Positions 28,520 to 37,896 of a stretch of 64,000 nt of DNA are shown piece by piece. The position numbers were made by a program, and so were the translations under genes. Position 1 is the stretch's first letter. Every line of letters starts with the position of its first letter. This DNA is from Myxococcales bacterium. Lineage in GTDB: Bacteria; Myxococcota_A; Polyangia; Polyangiales; Ga0077539. The stretch covers positions 1 to 64,000 of the forward strand of contig JAAFIF010000004.1 in assembly GCA_013298625.1 (NCBI GenBank), read 5' to 3'. Under the pieces are notes generated by a model that worked only from the letters and a program-made list of their open reading frames with translations, was not told the origin of the DNA and searched no databases.

Positions 28520-29482
28520 TCAGCGAATCGGCGCCGCTTCTTCAGCGAACTGAACGACCGCGGTGCTCTCTCGGTCTTGTGACAGGTAGAACATCACGTT
28601 CTCTCGGCCGCGCTCGAAGGCGAGCAAATGCTCGCCCGGTCGGGTCGGGCTGCGGCGCAGCGGCATGAACTGCCAACCCTGCGCGACGAGGTCCCTGCGG
28701 AGCTGACTCTCGAGCGTCGCCGTCGGGGTCGTTCCCACAAACGTCGAGTACGACTGAGGCGTCCCGCTCTCGTACGCGCTCAACACACGACGCATGCCCT
28801 GCGGCCTCGGCAGGCCGGGCACCGCGCGGCCCGGCGCGTCTCCCTCGGAGGGAAACATCTGCGTCAGGTTCATGTTCGTCCGCTCGCTCCAGAAGCCGAC
28901 GACCTGCGTGGTTTGGTCGCCGCTCGGTCGCGTCGCGTACACGTAGCGAAAGTCCGACGCGCCCGTCAGGTCGCCGCGCTGGATGGCGCTCATCACCCGG
29001 GTGATGAACTGGTTCATGTCCACGCGCTCGCGGCCCACGTTGAGGCACACGATGAAGCCTTCGCCCTCCGTGGTGAAGCGGATCATGGTCGCCGCTTCGT
29101 TCACGTCCATGAAGTTGCGCAGGCCCTCGGGCAGCTGCGTGCGGATCTCGTTGCGAAACGGCGAGTGCTCGCGCACCTGCGCGCTCAAGCCTCCGTCGAT
29201 CTCGCGGCACTGCGAGGCGTAGAAGTCCATCACCTGTCGGACGCTGTCGCGGGTCGATCCCGTCGCCATCCGAACGTCCGCTCCGTTGAGAGACAGCGTC
29301 CGCGTCTCGCTCATGGTGCGGCCATCGGAGTAGCGAAGCGCGCTGCGGCCGAAGACGCGGAGGTTCGACGTCGTCGAGTCAGCAGCGGCCTTCACGGCCA
29401 CAGCCAACACAACATTGCCGACGACGAGACCAAGCGCGAGGAGCCGCGTGGCGTTGGGCGCATGTCGAAGTGGGTTACGCAT
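28520..29482 (-). CDS. Exported hypothetical protein in the Tad block
   Basis: 320 residues. The start at 29482 gives MRNPLRHAPNATRLLALGLV followed by a hydrophobic stretch, a signal peptide or anchor. The rest is mixed alpha/beta with no recognised domain. It lies 14 bp after the TadE gene and is clearly co-transcribed, so a role in pilus assembly is likely by position only. Confidence 0.65.
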   Translation of the reverse strand: MRNPLRHAPNATRLLALGLVVGNVVLAVAVKAAADSTTSNLRVFGRSALRYSDGRTMSETRTLSLNGADVRMATGSTRDSVRQVMDFYASQCREIDGGLSAQVREHSPFRNEIRTQLPEGLRNFMDVNEAATMIRFTTEGEGFIVCLNVGRERVDMNQFITRVMSAIQRGDLTGASDFRYVYATRPSGDQTTQVVGFWSERTNMNLTQMFPSEGDAPGRAVPGLPRPQGMRRVLSAYESGTPQSYSTFVGTTPTATLESQLRRDLVAQGWQFMPLRRSPTRPGEHLLAFERGRENVMFYLSQDRESTAVVQFAEEAAPIR

Positions 29483-29496
29483 GTGTCGATCGCCTC

Positions 29497-30003
29497 CTAG
29501 AACAGCGAGCTGACGGTGCTCCACAGGGAGCGAAACAAATCACCAGCGGTCTTCGGCTTCTCGTTGCAGCTCACCGAGTGGCGCGCGGTGACCGTCGTGC
29601 TTCGCCCGCCGATGTAGTTCGGGCGATTGACGCTGCGCTGCTCCTGGCCGTAGCCCACAGAGCCGAGCACCGAGGACGCCGCCTGGCCGACGGAGTTCAA
29701 GAAGTTTCCGATCTCGGGCCCGCGGCTCCAGCCCTCGGGGGCAGAGTTCGAAAACGTCACGGGCGGAGAGCACCCGGCGGGCAGCCCTCCGGTCTCGCAG
29801 AAGTTCACGGCGTAGGCCCAGGTGCAGCCCTTCGCGTGCGCGTTGCCGCGGATCTTGTTGAGCGTGAGCTGGTGCGAAAAGATCAAGAACGCCCAGATCA
29901 TGATGAAGAACGGGATCGTGATGACGGCCTCGGTGTACACCGCGCCGCGCTCGCTCTTCATGAACGATCGAAACGGCCTCCAGAGTCGGAATGAACGAGT
30001 CAT
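29497..30003 (-). CDS. TadE-like minor pseudopilin
   Basis: 168 residues. SERGAVYTEAVITIPFFIMIWAFLIF is a TadE-type N-terminus: a short basic leader, G followed by a Glu at +5, then one hydrophobic helix. The C-terminal part has several Cys. Pseudopilins of this class are cut by the prepilin peptidase and support pilus assembly. Confidence 0.82.
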   Translation of the reverse strand: MTRSFRLWRPFRSFMKSERGAVYTEAVITIPFFIMIWAFLIFSHQLTLNKIRGNAHAKGCTWAYAVNFCETGGLPAGCSPPVTFSNSAPEGWSRGPEIGNFLNSVGQAASSVLGSVGYGQEQRSVNRPNYIGGRSTTVTARHSVSCNEKPKTAGDLFRSLWSTVSSLF

Positions 30004-30018
30004 GTTTCGAGCCTTCCT

Positions 30019-31953
30019 TCAGTGGATGATCACCGCATCGACGATGCGCGAGCCGAGGTTGAATCCGCCGCCGCCGCCGCCGCCACCGACGCCGCTGCCC
30101 GCAGACGCGACCGAGCCGCCGAAGGACTCGGGGAGGCGAACGCGGCGCATGCGCGCGGTCCACCCCATGTTCCACAGCCACTGCTTGCGGTCGCCCTGGC
30201 CGGGGCCGTCGTAGTAGAACTCAGCCTGGGCGAAGGACAGGTGACCGGCCGTGTTGGCGATCGAGTCGATCCCGCCGATGTCTCCGCCCGACGTGCTGAA
30301 GCGGTTGGCCACGCCGACGCCGCGCGTGTACGCGTCGCGGCTCCATCCGCCGCTCGTCGAGCCGATGACCGCGCCCCACTGCTGGAAGGGCTCGTCGCCG
30401 AGCTGAATGTCCTCGGGCATCACCCACTGCGGGCGGTGGTCGCAGTCGCTGTTCGACGGAGAGACCGTGCTCGGGCTGTGCTCGGGCACGGGCTCTTTGC
30501 ACTCGAGGATGTGCAGCACGCTGACCCACTTGACGGTGATCACCGTCACTGCGGGCGGGCTCAGCTCGAGCGCGCGACGAGCGACGGCCAACGCTTGCGC
30601 GGGCGTCGTGGGACGCGGGATCAACAGCGCGGGGTCGACCGCGGGCTCGAAGGTGATCGAGTTGGGACGAAGGCAGTTACGCAGGTCCGTCGACGTGCTC
30701 CACGAGCCGCCCTCGCCGCAGAGCGGCGTGTCCATCGGCCCTTGGATTTGCAGCTGAGTCACCCGCGAGCGAACGTCGTTGGTGATCGCTCCACCCGCGT
30801 CGCGACGAACCGAGCGGCTCTCGTCCTGAACGGTGTAGCGGAAGCCGAACCGCGTTCCGCCGGTGCCCGTGCGGCGCATGCAGCCGTCGGCGCGCGAAGC
30901 ACCGCGGACGCGGCCTTCGCAGGACACGCGATCCGCGCCAGCAGGCAGCATCGGCGTGTACGTGATCGGATCGCTGACGAGGTCGTCGCAGATGCCCTGG
31001 CGAGGATCCCACGCAGAAGCCTTGACCCAGTCCGCGAAGCGATCGCACGCAGCGCGAGTGCCGTTGGTGTAGCACTCCACCTGATCGGTGTTGCGGGGGA
31101 TGATGTACCCGGGTCGGCCGCCCTCGACGCCGTTGTCGCGCGCCAGGTCGTTGATCGCGCCGCGGATGTCCGGGGCCGTCGTCGAGCCGCCGCACACCAC
31201 AGAGGCCGCCATCGAGTTGAACTTCTGACCCAACCATCCGATCACGAACCCGAGGCCCGGAATCAAACGAGAGATCGCGTCCCACGGGATGTTCGCGTAC
31301 TCGAGCGCCTTGTCGCAGAGCTCTTTGTACGGAGCCTTGCGGGTCGGCAACCGCTGCACGGGGTTCGGCGCCGAGAGGCTGACGCCGAACGTGGCAGGCG
31401 GGCTATAGGTGCCCGAGACGCGCGCGTACGAGAGCACAGGGGCGACGAACGGAGCGCCGATCGAGATCGCTTCGCCAGCCTTGCTGCCGAGCTTGATCAG
31501 GTTGTTGATCGGGTCCTTCACGCGGTCATAGAGCTGCTTGACCCAGTTCGAAGCGGGGCGCGTGATCGCGACGCCAGGGCAGCCGACAGCGGCGGTCCAA
31601 GGGATCGCGCACATGATCTGAAACACGATGGTCAGCGCCATCAGCATCAGATAGAGCGAGTAGATCACGATCAAAATCGCGAGCAAAAGCGCCATGATCA
31701 TGTTGATCAGGGCGATGAAGTTCATCGCGCGCGCCTTGAAGACCGCGCCAGCGAACGCGGCGGTGTCCGCAGCGTCTTGCAGGCGCTCGCGGTACATCGC
31801 AGCCTGGCCGATGCCGAGCAGGTAGTAGAGCGCGCCGACCAGAAAAAACGCGAAGAACAGCCCGATGACCATCATCGCGCCGCTCTCGTCTTCGCGCAGC
31901 TCTTTGCCCGCGGCAGAGACCCGTCCTCGGAGGGTGGTGTCCTGGACTCTCAT
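30019..31953 (-). CDS. TadG-like pilus assembly protein
   Basis: 644 residues. The N-terminal DESGAMMVIGLFFAFFLVG is a TadG/TadE-type helix. A second long hydrophobic stretch (ALINMIMALLLAILIVIYSL) follows, then a large Cys-containing extracytoplasmic region. Near the C-terminus is a run of eight Gly encoded by CCG repeats. The ATG at 31953 overlaps the previous stop (ATGA); an in-frame ATG at 31995 is inside that gene. Confidence 0.78.
   Translation of the reverse strand: MRVQDTTLRGRVSAAGKELREDESGAMMVIGLFFAFFLVGALYYLLGIGQAAMYRERLQDAADTAAFAGAVFKARAMNFIALINMIMALLLAILIVIYSLYLMLMALTIVFQIMCAIPWTAAVGCPGVAITRPASNWVKQLYDRVKDPINNLIKLGSKAGEAISIGAPFVAPVLSYARVSGTYSPPATFGVSLSAPNPVQRLPTRKAPYKELCDKALEYANIPWDAISRLIPGLGFVIGWLGQKFNSMAASVVCGGSTTAPDIRGAINDLARDNGVEGGRPGYIIPRNTDQVECYTNGTRAACDRFADWVKASAWDPRQGICDDLVSDPITYTPMLPAGADRVSCEGRVRGASRADGCMRRTGTGGTRFGFRYTVQDESRSVRRDAGGAITNDVRSRVTQLQIQGPMDTPLCGEGGSWSTSTDLRNCLRPNSITFEPAVDPALLIPRPTTPAQALAVARRALELSPPAVTVITVKWVSVLHILECKEPVPEHSPSTVSPSNSDCDHRPQWVMPEDIQLGDEPFQQWGAVIGSTSGGWSRDAYTRGVGVANRFSTSGGDIGGIDSIANTAGHLSFAQAEFYYDGPGQGDRKQWLWNMGWTARMRRVRLPESFGGSVASAGSGVGGGGGGGGFNLGSRIVDAVIIH
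30065..30084. repeat. CCG microsatellite in the TadG-like gene
   Basis: Six CCG units plus CC encode a poly-Gly run near the C-terminus. It may change length by slippage. Confidence 0.55.
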
Positions 31954-32993
31954 CGGCAGTTCTCCTCGGGAACTTCGATCTTCTTGTGTCCGCACTCGTC
32001 GCGGTACGGGAAGCTGCCGCTGCGCGTGCCCTGGTTGGGCATCGACGCCTCGGCGCGCGCGATCGCGAAGCGCTGACCAGTTGCGAGCGTGAGCAGCAGT
32101 CCTGCGCTGTTCGGCGCGACGCGCAGCTCAGCGTTGCCCGGATTGCTGGCGCCGACGCCGCGCTCGGCGTCACGAATCAGCGCTCCGGCGGCGAGGATCT
32201 CGCCCACCGAGCCGCTGCCGATCGCGCCGCTGACCGCGCGGCGGATGGCATCTGCATTGGGGTAGCGCAGCCCGAGTGCGTCGCGGCACATGATCGTGCG
32301 CGCGAGGGGAACACCGCAGTTGAACGCGTACGTCACGCGCGCGGTGACCATCTCTTGTCCGCTGAACGACGCGGAGTACTGGCCGCCCTTGAGCAGCGTG
32401 ACGGCCAGCGCGGCGCGGTTGTAGATCAGCCCGAAGCCCATGCGAATGAGCGCGTCCGCGGCGCTGCCGCGATGCGAGATCGAAGAGCGGCGGCTCATCA
32501 CGGCGCCCGGCGACGGGGCGAGCGCGAGCAGCGGGACGCTCGCGGCCGAGTGGATGGCGCTGTAGCGAGAGTTCTTCTGGTAGAAGACGTTCTGCGGGTC
32601 GTTGGCGTCGCCGCCGCGCGAGCCGCCGGGGATCAAACCGCCGAGTGACCCGAAGGAGTCCGAAGGGATGTTGATCCCGATGGAGTTTCCGATGGTCTGG
32701 ATGATGTTCTCGTTGCCGGTCGCCGCGGTGGCGAGCTCGCCGACGGGGGGCTTGCCCTCGTAACAGGCGGGGTTGTCCGGCAGGACCACCACGGCCGCGC
32801 GCGCCGCGAGCACTGCGGAGTGCTGCACGATGATGTGCGCGACGTTCAACAGCGCCAGCTGGATCAGGCACGTGATGAGCGTGAACATCGGGACGAAGCA
32901 CACGAGCATCTCGGTGTAGGCCGCACCGGTCTCGTTTCTCCAGAGCGGAGACTCGTTATCTTCGCTTCGCGCGTCGAGAGGAACCGCCGCCAT
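31950..32993 (-). CDS. TadE-like pilus assembly protein, large
   Basis: 347 residues. NETGAAYTEMLVCFVPMFTL gives a TadE-like helix after a 21-residue leader, followed by an extracytoplasmic domain with several Cys. The ATG at 32993 was preferred to upstream in-frame codons, which give a Ser/Arg-rich unstructured tail. It is coupled to the next gene through an ATGA overlap. Confidence 0.75.
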   Translation of the reverse strand: MAAVPLDARSEDNESPLWRNETGAAYTEMLVCFVPMFTLITCLIQLALLNVAHIIVQHSAVLAARAAVVVLPDNPACYEGKPPVGELATAATGNENIIQTIGNSIGINIPSDSFGSLGGLIPGGSRGGDANDPQNVFYQKNSRYSAIHSAASVPLLALAPSPGAVMSRRSSISHRGSAADALIRMGFGLIYNRAALAVTLLKGGQYSASFSGQEMVTARVTYAFNCGVPLARTIMCRDALGLRYPNADAIRRAVSGAIGSGSVGEILAAGALIRDAERGVGASNPGNAELRVAPNSAGLLLTLATGQRFAIARAEASMPNQGTRSGSFPYRDECGHKKIEVPEENCR

Positions 32994-33042
32994 CAGACAC
33001 CTCCAACCGAAATCATCGAACAGGCCCCGGGTACGAGAGAGT

Positions 33043-33624
33043 TCAGAACCATCGGTTTCCTCGATTCTGCAAGACTGCGAAGAGGGTCCCGACGAAGATC
33101 GAGAGTCCGAAGCGCATCTTCGTGAGGTTTTCGCGGCTGAGCTCACGGCGCCGCTTCTTCGGAAGAACTGGGTTGATCAGGATGAACGCCGCGTTGGCGA
33201 GGGTCTGCAAGAGCACCCCGCGCCACGCCAGGCGCGCCAGGGTGAACATCGTCCCCGCCGAAATCGCGTAGAACATCGACTCGATCCCGACCTGGATCAG
33301 CCCGAGCGAGCCGATCGCCGCGAAGAGCTTGATGTCCCCCGCCCCGATCGCGTGCTCGCCGCTGATCCGCTTGCGGTAGAGCGCGAAGTACATCACTCCG
33401 CCGCAGAGCAGCGCAGAGAGCACCGAGCCGAGCACCGAGGCGAACTCAGGTGTCGTCCAGAGCGACTTCCAGCCGCCGTACCATCCCCACAAGAACGGGC
33501 CCGCCGCGATGGCGGGCATCGTCAACCAGTTTGGAATCTTTGCCGAGCGAAGGTCCGTGATCGCAGCCACTCCTGTGATCGCGACACAAACCCAAGCAGT
33601 GATGAATGGCAGAGACTCCTTCAT
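33043..33624 (-). CDS. cpaA: Prepilin peptidase, CpaA/A24 family
   Basis: 193 residues with about five or six membrane helices. The two catalytic aspartates of A24 peptidases are visible: one in AAITDLRSAKIPNWLT after the first helix, the other in IGAGDIKLFAAIG (GxGDxK). It would cut the leaders of the Flp pilin and the TadE/G pseudopilins at the inner membrane. Confidence 0.88.
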   Translation of the reverse strand: MKESLPFITAWVCVAITGVAAITDLRSAKIPNWLTMPAIAAGPFLWGWYGGWKSLWTTPEFASVLGSVLSALLCGGVMYFALYRKRISGEHAIGAGDIKLFAAIGSLGLIQVGIESMFYAISAGTMFTLARLAWRGVLLQTLANAAFILINPVLPKKRRRELSRENLTKMRFGLSIFVGTLFAVLQNRGNRWF

Positions 33625-33756
33625 GGCGACCCTTCGTCGGCGCTCACGACCTAAGACGCGTGCGCGCCGGCGAAGGCTCGTCACGAACGAGTCCACCCGC
33701 AGAGCGCTACGCCCCGCGGGTGGCTCCGTGCCGACCCACAACGGAACGCTTCGAGC

Positions 33757-33954
33757 TCAGAGAGCGCCGATGCTGCCCGCGCCGCCGTCGACCTTGCTGC
33801 TCACCGAGTTGCCGAACTTCTTCCACGCGGCGATGCCGATGATGGCGATGAGGAAGAGCAGGATCACGTACTCGACCGTGGAGAGGCCTTCCTCGTCACG
33901 AGCGAGCGTCTTGCGGTTGTTCGTCTGAACCTTGGTCACGTTGATCTTTGCCAT
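33757..33954 (-). CDS. flp: Flp family type IVb pilin
   Basis: 65 residues. The leader MAKINVTKVQTNNRKTLARD ends in EEG, and cleavage before LSTVEY leaves Glu5-Tyr6, the Flp signature, then a hydrophobic helix (VILLFLIAIIGIAAW). The mature pilin is about 42 residues. AGGAG upstream is well spaced from the ATG at 33954, while it directly abuts the other ATG at 33963, so 33954 is the start. It is the main pilus subunit. Confidence 0.9.
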   Translation of the reverse strand: MAKINVTKVQTNNRKTLARDEEGLSTVEYVILLFLIAIIGIAAWKKFGNSVSSKVDGGAGSIGAL

Positions 33955-34013
33955 TGGGGTCATCTCCTGATGTGAAAGGGATCGAGTCTGATGTCACGAG
34001 CGCGAGCGCGCGC

Positions 34014-34235
34014 TCATGGGATGGGCATCACGATCACGGCCTGCTGCATCTTGTAACGTCGTAGCAATTGATCGCCCATCGTCAGCGTCGCCGCTGCGCA
34101 CACGACGGCGACCAACAGCGTGAGCGTCAGGTACTCGACGAACACCGCCCCCTCCTCTTGAACGAGGAGCGAACGGGTGTTCGACGGGGTCCCCGTCGAC
34201 GTGTCTCGCAGCCAGATGGAGAAGCGACGCAGCAT
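34014..34235 (-). CDS. Second Flp/TadE-like pilin
   Basis: 73 residues from the ATG at 34235. A 29-residue leader ends VQEEG, then AVFVEYLTLTLLVAVVCAAA shows the Glu5-Tyr6 pattern of Flp pilins. The C-terminus is RYKMQQAVIVMPIP. The leader is longer than in the neighbouring pilin and the mature chain differs. It may be a minor or initiating pilin. The start is less certain: further in-frame codons lie upstream. Confidence 0.65.
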   Translation of the reverse strand: MLRRFSIWLRDTSTGTPSNTRSLLVQEEGAVFVEYLTLTLLVAVVCAAATLTMGDQLLRRYKMQQAVIVMPIP

Positions 34236-34571
34236 CTCGGTGTTCAAGCTACCCAGATCGCGAACGCGTTTGCAAGCAGTGAGAATGCGGTGAAATGCAC
34301 TCGACGTCGACGACACAGCCCCGCTTGCACGCACATCGCTGTGCATCGCGGGCTCTGTTGGTTCGTGTCGTGTCGTCATCGTGGTTGCCAGAAGATCTAG
34401 CAACGCAGAGGCCAACGAGTGTCTGGCGGCACCAGGGTGTGTCTTGCTGAGTTTTCGCTGTGTTTTCAGCAATCTTGATGGGTTGTTCCTCTCCCAGTTG
34501 CCGAAACTCACAGTGGGATATTTTTCTCCCACGCCATCGCTCCCAGGGCGCGGTATCTCCCAGCGACAACG
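34236..34571. other. Intergenic region between the Tad block and the DoxX gene
   Basis: 336 bp, richer in A/T than its surroundings, with no convincing gene. It contains a sigma-54-like element on the minus strand (34399-34414), an 11-bp direct repeat of GTTTTC (34451 and 34462) inside a GCTGA...TCAGC frame, and a small TGGGA/TCCCA hairpin (34514-34531). It probably carries promoters for both the Tad operon and the DoxX gene. Confidence 0.6.
34399..34414 (-). promoter_or_regulatory. Candidate sigma-54 promoter for the Tad operon
   Basis: On the minus strand TGGCCTCTGCGTTGCT has GG and GC at the exact -24/-12 spacing, and both TGGC and TTGCT fit the consensus. The transcript would start about 150 bp upstream of the first pilin-like gene. 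No activator site was identified. Confidence 0.4.
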
Positions 34572-35009
34572 ATGTCGGACTCCACTGCTCCCGCTGCTTC
34601 GACAGAGCTGTCCGTCGAGATCGGCCGCTTGCTGCTTCGAAGCTCTCTCTCCGCCCTGATGCTCTTTCACGGCGTCGCGAAGGTCCTTCACGGCACCTCG
34701 GGCATCGCCGCGATGCTCGAGCGCAAAGGCCTCCCGTCGGTGCTCGCGCTCGGCGTGTTCGTCGGCGAAGTGCTCGTCCCCGTCGCGCTCATCGTCGGGA
34801 TCTTCACGCGCCCCGCCGCGATCATCTTCGCCTTCAACATGCTCGTCGCGACGTGGCTCGTGCACGCCGGCGACGTCGCGCGCTTGTCCACCACCGGCGG
34901 ATGGAGGATCGAGCTGCAGATGCTCTATTTCTTCGGCGCGATCAGCGTCGCCTTGCTCGGCCCAGGGCGGCTCTCGCTCACGCGCGGGCGCGGCCCGTGG
35001 TGGCTCTGA
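34572..35009 (+). CDS. DoxX family membrane protein
   Basis: 145 residues with four membrane helices. GRLLLRSSLSALMLFHGVAK and GVFVGEVLVPVALIVGIFTR match DoxX proteins, whose members include quinone-linked and stress proteins. Not in a recognisable operon. Function unassigned. Confidence 0.8.
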   Translation: MSDSTAPAASTELSVEIGRLLLRSSLSALMLFHGVAKVLHGTSGIAAMLERKGLPSVLALGVFVGEVLVPVALIVGIFTRPAAIIFAFNMLVATWLVHAGDVARLSTTGGWRIELQMLYFFGAISVALLGPGRLSLTRGRGPWWL

Positions 35010-35075
35010 GCGCGGCGCGAGCGCGCAAAGAGAGCGGTTCAACGGCAGCGAGAATGCGAGTACAGTCCGCGCCCG

Positions 35076-36845
35076 ATGTCGAACGAGTCCAACGATCCGG
35101 TCGTCTCTCGCGCGCTCGCATGGCTCAAAGAAGACCCCGACGAGCACACGCGCGCTGAGCTGCAAGCGCTGCTCGATCGCAACGACCAGGCGGGGATCGA
35201 AGACCGCTTCCTCGCGAAGCTCGAGTTCGGGACCGCGGGCCTGCGCGGCGTGCTCGGCGCCGGGCCCAATCGCATGAACCGCGTCGTCGTGCTGCGCACC
35301 ACCGCGGGGCTCTGCCAGTACCTGCTCGCCAACGTCCCCGACGCCGCCACGCGCGGAATCGTGATCGGCTACGACGGCCGCAGGATGTCCCGAGAGTTCG
35401 CCGAGGACGTCGCCTCCGTGTGCGCAGGCCTCGGCGTGCGCGCGCACTTGTTCGCCGGCGTCGCGCCGACGCCGCTCGTCGGCTTCGCGGTCACAGACCT
35501 TCGCGCGGCCGCAGGGGTCATGGTCACCGCGAGCCACAACCCGCCCGAGTACAACGGGTACAAAGTGTACTGGGGAAACGGGGCGCAGATCGTTCCGCCG
35601 CACGACGGTGGGATCGCCGCGAGCATCGACGCCATCGGTCCGCTCACCACCGTCGCGCGACCCATTCTGAAAGAGGCCCGCGCGCGCGGACTCGTCCTCG
35701 ACATCGCCCCCGACGTCGAAGCCCGCTACCTCGAGGCCGTCGCCGCGCTGCAGCGCAACCCCAACGTCGGTCGCGACCTGATCATCGCGTACACCCCGTT
35801 GCACGGCGTCGGCTACGACCGCACCAAAGCCGCCCTCGCCCGCTTCGGCTTCGACGCGATGCACGTCGTCGAAGAGCAGCGCGAGCCCGACGGGGCTTTT
35901 CCCACGGTGAACTTCCCCAACCCCGAAGAGAAGGGCGCGATGGACCTCGTCCTCGCCCTCGCCGATCGCGTCTCGGCTGAGCTCGTCCTCGCCAACGACC
36001 CCGACGCCGATCGCCTCGCCGTCGCCTCGAAGAACGCCTCGGGTCAGTGGCAACAGCTCACCGGCAACGAGGTCGGCGCCCTCTTCGCGCACTATCTCCT
36101 CGTCGACGCCCCGCGCGCCGAAGAGACCAACCGCGTCGCCATCACCACCATCGTCTCGTCCCCGCTGTTGGGTGAGCTCTGCCGCTCGCTCGGTGTGCGC
36201 TACGAAGAAGTGCTCACCGGCTTCAAGTGGATCGCCAACCGCGCGCTCGAGCTCGAGGCCAGCGACGGCGCGCAGTTCATGTTCGGCTACGAAGAGGCCC
36301 TCGGATACACGGTCGGGACGGTCGTTCGCGACAAGGACGGCGTGGGTTCTGCCGCTGTTTTCGCTGAGCTCGCGGCGTTCTACAAAGCGCGCTTCGGCCG
36401 CTCGCTCTTCGCGCAGCTCGACGAGGTCTACCGACGCACCGGCGTGTTCGTCTCGGGCCAGCACAACGTCACCATCAAGGGCCTCGAAGGAGCCTCGAAG
36501 ATCCGCGCCATCATGGACGGCTTTCGAGCCGCGCCCCCGAGCGCCGTCGGCGCGCTCGCCATCGAGGCCACCACGGACATCCAGCACGGCACCCGCACGC
36601 TCGCCGACGGGACCGTCGAGAAGCTCTCGCTCCCGTCGTCCAACGTCATCGCGTACGCCCTCGCCGGTGGCTCGCGCGTCACCCTCCGCCCGAGCGGAAC
36701 CGAGCCGAAGATCAAGTACTACTTCGACGTGCGCGAACCCGTGCGCGCTGGTGAGCCCGTCGCGGATGCTCGCGCTCGCGCCGAGCACACGCTGGCCAGC
36801 CTCAAGAGCGCCTTCGTCGCGCTCGCCGACAGCATCACCGGCTGA
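35076..36845 (+). CDS. Phosphoglucomutase/phosphomannomutase, PgcA type
   Basis: 589 residues, matching the PgcA/PGM2 branch. The catalytic loop TASHNPPEYNGYKVYW contains the phosphorylated Ser, the metal site is NDPDADRLAVA, the sugar-binding loop GYEEALGYTVG and the phosphate-binding loop RPSGTEPKIKYYF. It would interconvert sugar 1- and 6-phosphates, most likely glucose, in the cytoplasm for glycogen, nucleotide-sugar or polysaccharide synthesis. Confidence 0.9.
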   Translation: MSNESNDPVVSRALAWLKEDPDEHTRAELQALLDRNDQAGIEDRFLAKLEFGTAGLRGVLGAGPNRMNRVVVLRTTAGLCQYLLANVPDAATRGIVIGYDGRRMSREFAEDVASVCAGLGVRAHLFAGVAPTPLVGFAVTDLRAAAGVMVTASHNPPEYNGYKVYWGNGAQIVPPHDGGIAASIDAIGPLTTVARPILKEARARGLVLDIAPDVEARYLEAVAALQRNPNVGRDLIIAYTPLHGVGYDRTKAALARFGFDAMHVVEEQREPDGAFPTVNFPNPEEKGAMDLVLALADRVSAELVLANDPDADRLAVASKNASGQWQQLTGNEVGALFAHYLLVDAPRAEETNRVAITTIVSSPLLGELCRSLGVRYEEVLTGFKWIANRALELEASDGAQFMFGYEEALGYTVGTVVRDKDGVGSAAVFAELAAFYKARFGRSLFAQLDEVYRRTGVFVSGQHNVTIKGLEGASKIRAIMDGFRAAPPSAVGALAIEATTDIQHGTRTLADGTVEKLSLPSSNVIAYALAGGSRVTLRPSGTEPKIKYYFDVREPVRAGEPVADARARAEHTLASLKSAFVALADSITG

Positions 36846-36962
36846 GCCCACCGCTCGCATCGAGCGCCCCTTTCGCGACGACGACGCGGTGCTACGCTGT
36901 GCCTCGTGGCGTGGACCCGCAATCGCGCGGGCCGTGACCACAGAAGCGATTCATTGCCGGTC

Positions 36963-37889
36963 ATGACCCAGGACAAGATCACCGTGCCCGCGTTGCGGGC
37001 GCGAAAGGCTACCCGTTTGCGCGGAGAGCGCATCGCGATGGTGACGGCCTACGACGCCACCTTCGCGAGGATGATGGATCAAGCAGGGGTCGACGCGATG
37101 CTCGTCGGCGACTCGCTCGGGATGGTGATCCAAGGGCAGAGCTCGACGCTCCCCGTCACGCTCGACGAGATCATTTATCACTCTCGCGCCGTCGTGCGCG
37201 GGACCCGACGCGCGCACGTGATCGGGGACATGCCCTTTCTCAGCTATCAGACCGCGCTCGACGCGGCGCTCAGCAACGCGGGCCGGCTCATCAAAGAGGG
37301 CGGCGTCGAGTCGGTGAAGCTCGAGGGCGGACGCGAGATCGCCGAGACGATCTACCGCATGGTTCGCATGGGAATCCCCGTCGTCGCGCACGTCGGGCTC
37401 ATGCCGCAGCGCGTGCACGCCATGGGTGGATTCAAAGTGCAGGGGCGCAACGGCGATGACGCCGAGTCCATTCTCGAAGACGCCATCGCGGTGTCGCAAG
37501 CGGGCGCGTTCTTGGTGGTCGTCGAGGGCGTCCCCGCGGATTTGGGCGCGAAGATCACACGCTCGATCGACGTCCCGACGATCGGCATCGGCGCCGGCGT
37601 CGAGTGCGACGGGCAAGTGTTGGTGTCCTACGATTTGCTCGGGCTCAACGACACGCTCAAGCCCAAGTTCGTCAAGCGCTACGACGAGCTGTTCGCGCGA
37701 GGGATCGAGGCCACCAAGGCGTACGTGAGCGAGGTGCGAAGCGGGGCCTTTCCTGCGGCAGAGCACTCGTTTGGACTGCAGAAGAGCGCCGGCAGCGCGG
37801 GCAGCGTCGCGGCGCCCACGGTCGCTGCGAGCGCCGAGCCCGACGCGGTCCCCGTGACCGAGGCGCACGCGTACGGCCCCACGCAGTGA
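36963..37889 (+). CDS. panB: 3-methyl-2-oxobutanoate hydroxymethyltransferase (PanB)
   Basis: 308 residues. [37 protein letters not shown] and [20 protein letters not shown] are PanB signatures. It adds a hydroxymethyl group to 2-oxoisovalerate for pantothenate synthesis. About 45 residues of Ala/Ser/Glu-rich tail extend past the usual end. The ATG at 36963 (MTQDKI) was chosen over a GTG at 36906 because conservation starts here. panC follows 7 bp later. Confidence 0.92.
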   Translation: MTQDKITVPALRARKATRLRGERIAMVTAYDATFARMMDQAGVDAMLVGDSLGMVIQGQSSTLPVTLDEIIYHSRAVVRGTRRAHVIGDMPFLSYQTALDAALSNAGRLIKEGGVESVKLEGGREIAETIYRMVRMGIPVVAHVGLMPQRVHAMGGFKVQGRNGDDAESILEDAIAVSQAGAFLVVVEGVPADLGAKITRSIDVPTIGIGAGVECDGQVLVSYDLLGLNDTLKPKFVKRYDELFARGIEATKAYVSEVRSGAFPAAEHSFGLQKSAGSAGSVAAPTVAASAEPDAVPVTEAHAYGPTQ

Positions 37890-37896
37890 GCGCGCG

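Noticed and set aside
34236..36941. Long minus-strand open frame joined to the small pilin-like gene
   Set aside because: It lies antisense to the DoxX and phosphoglucomutase genes and shows no protein-like features; only the final part with the pilin motif is real.
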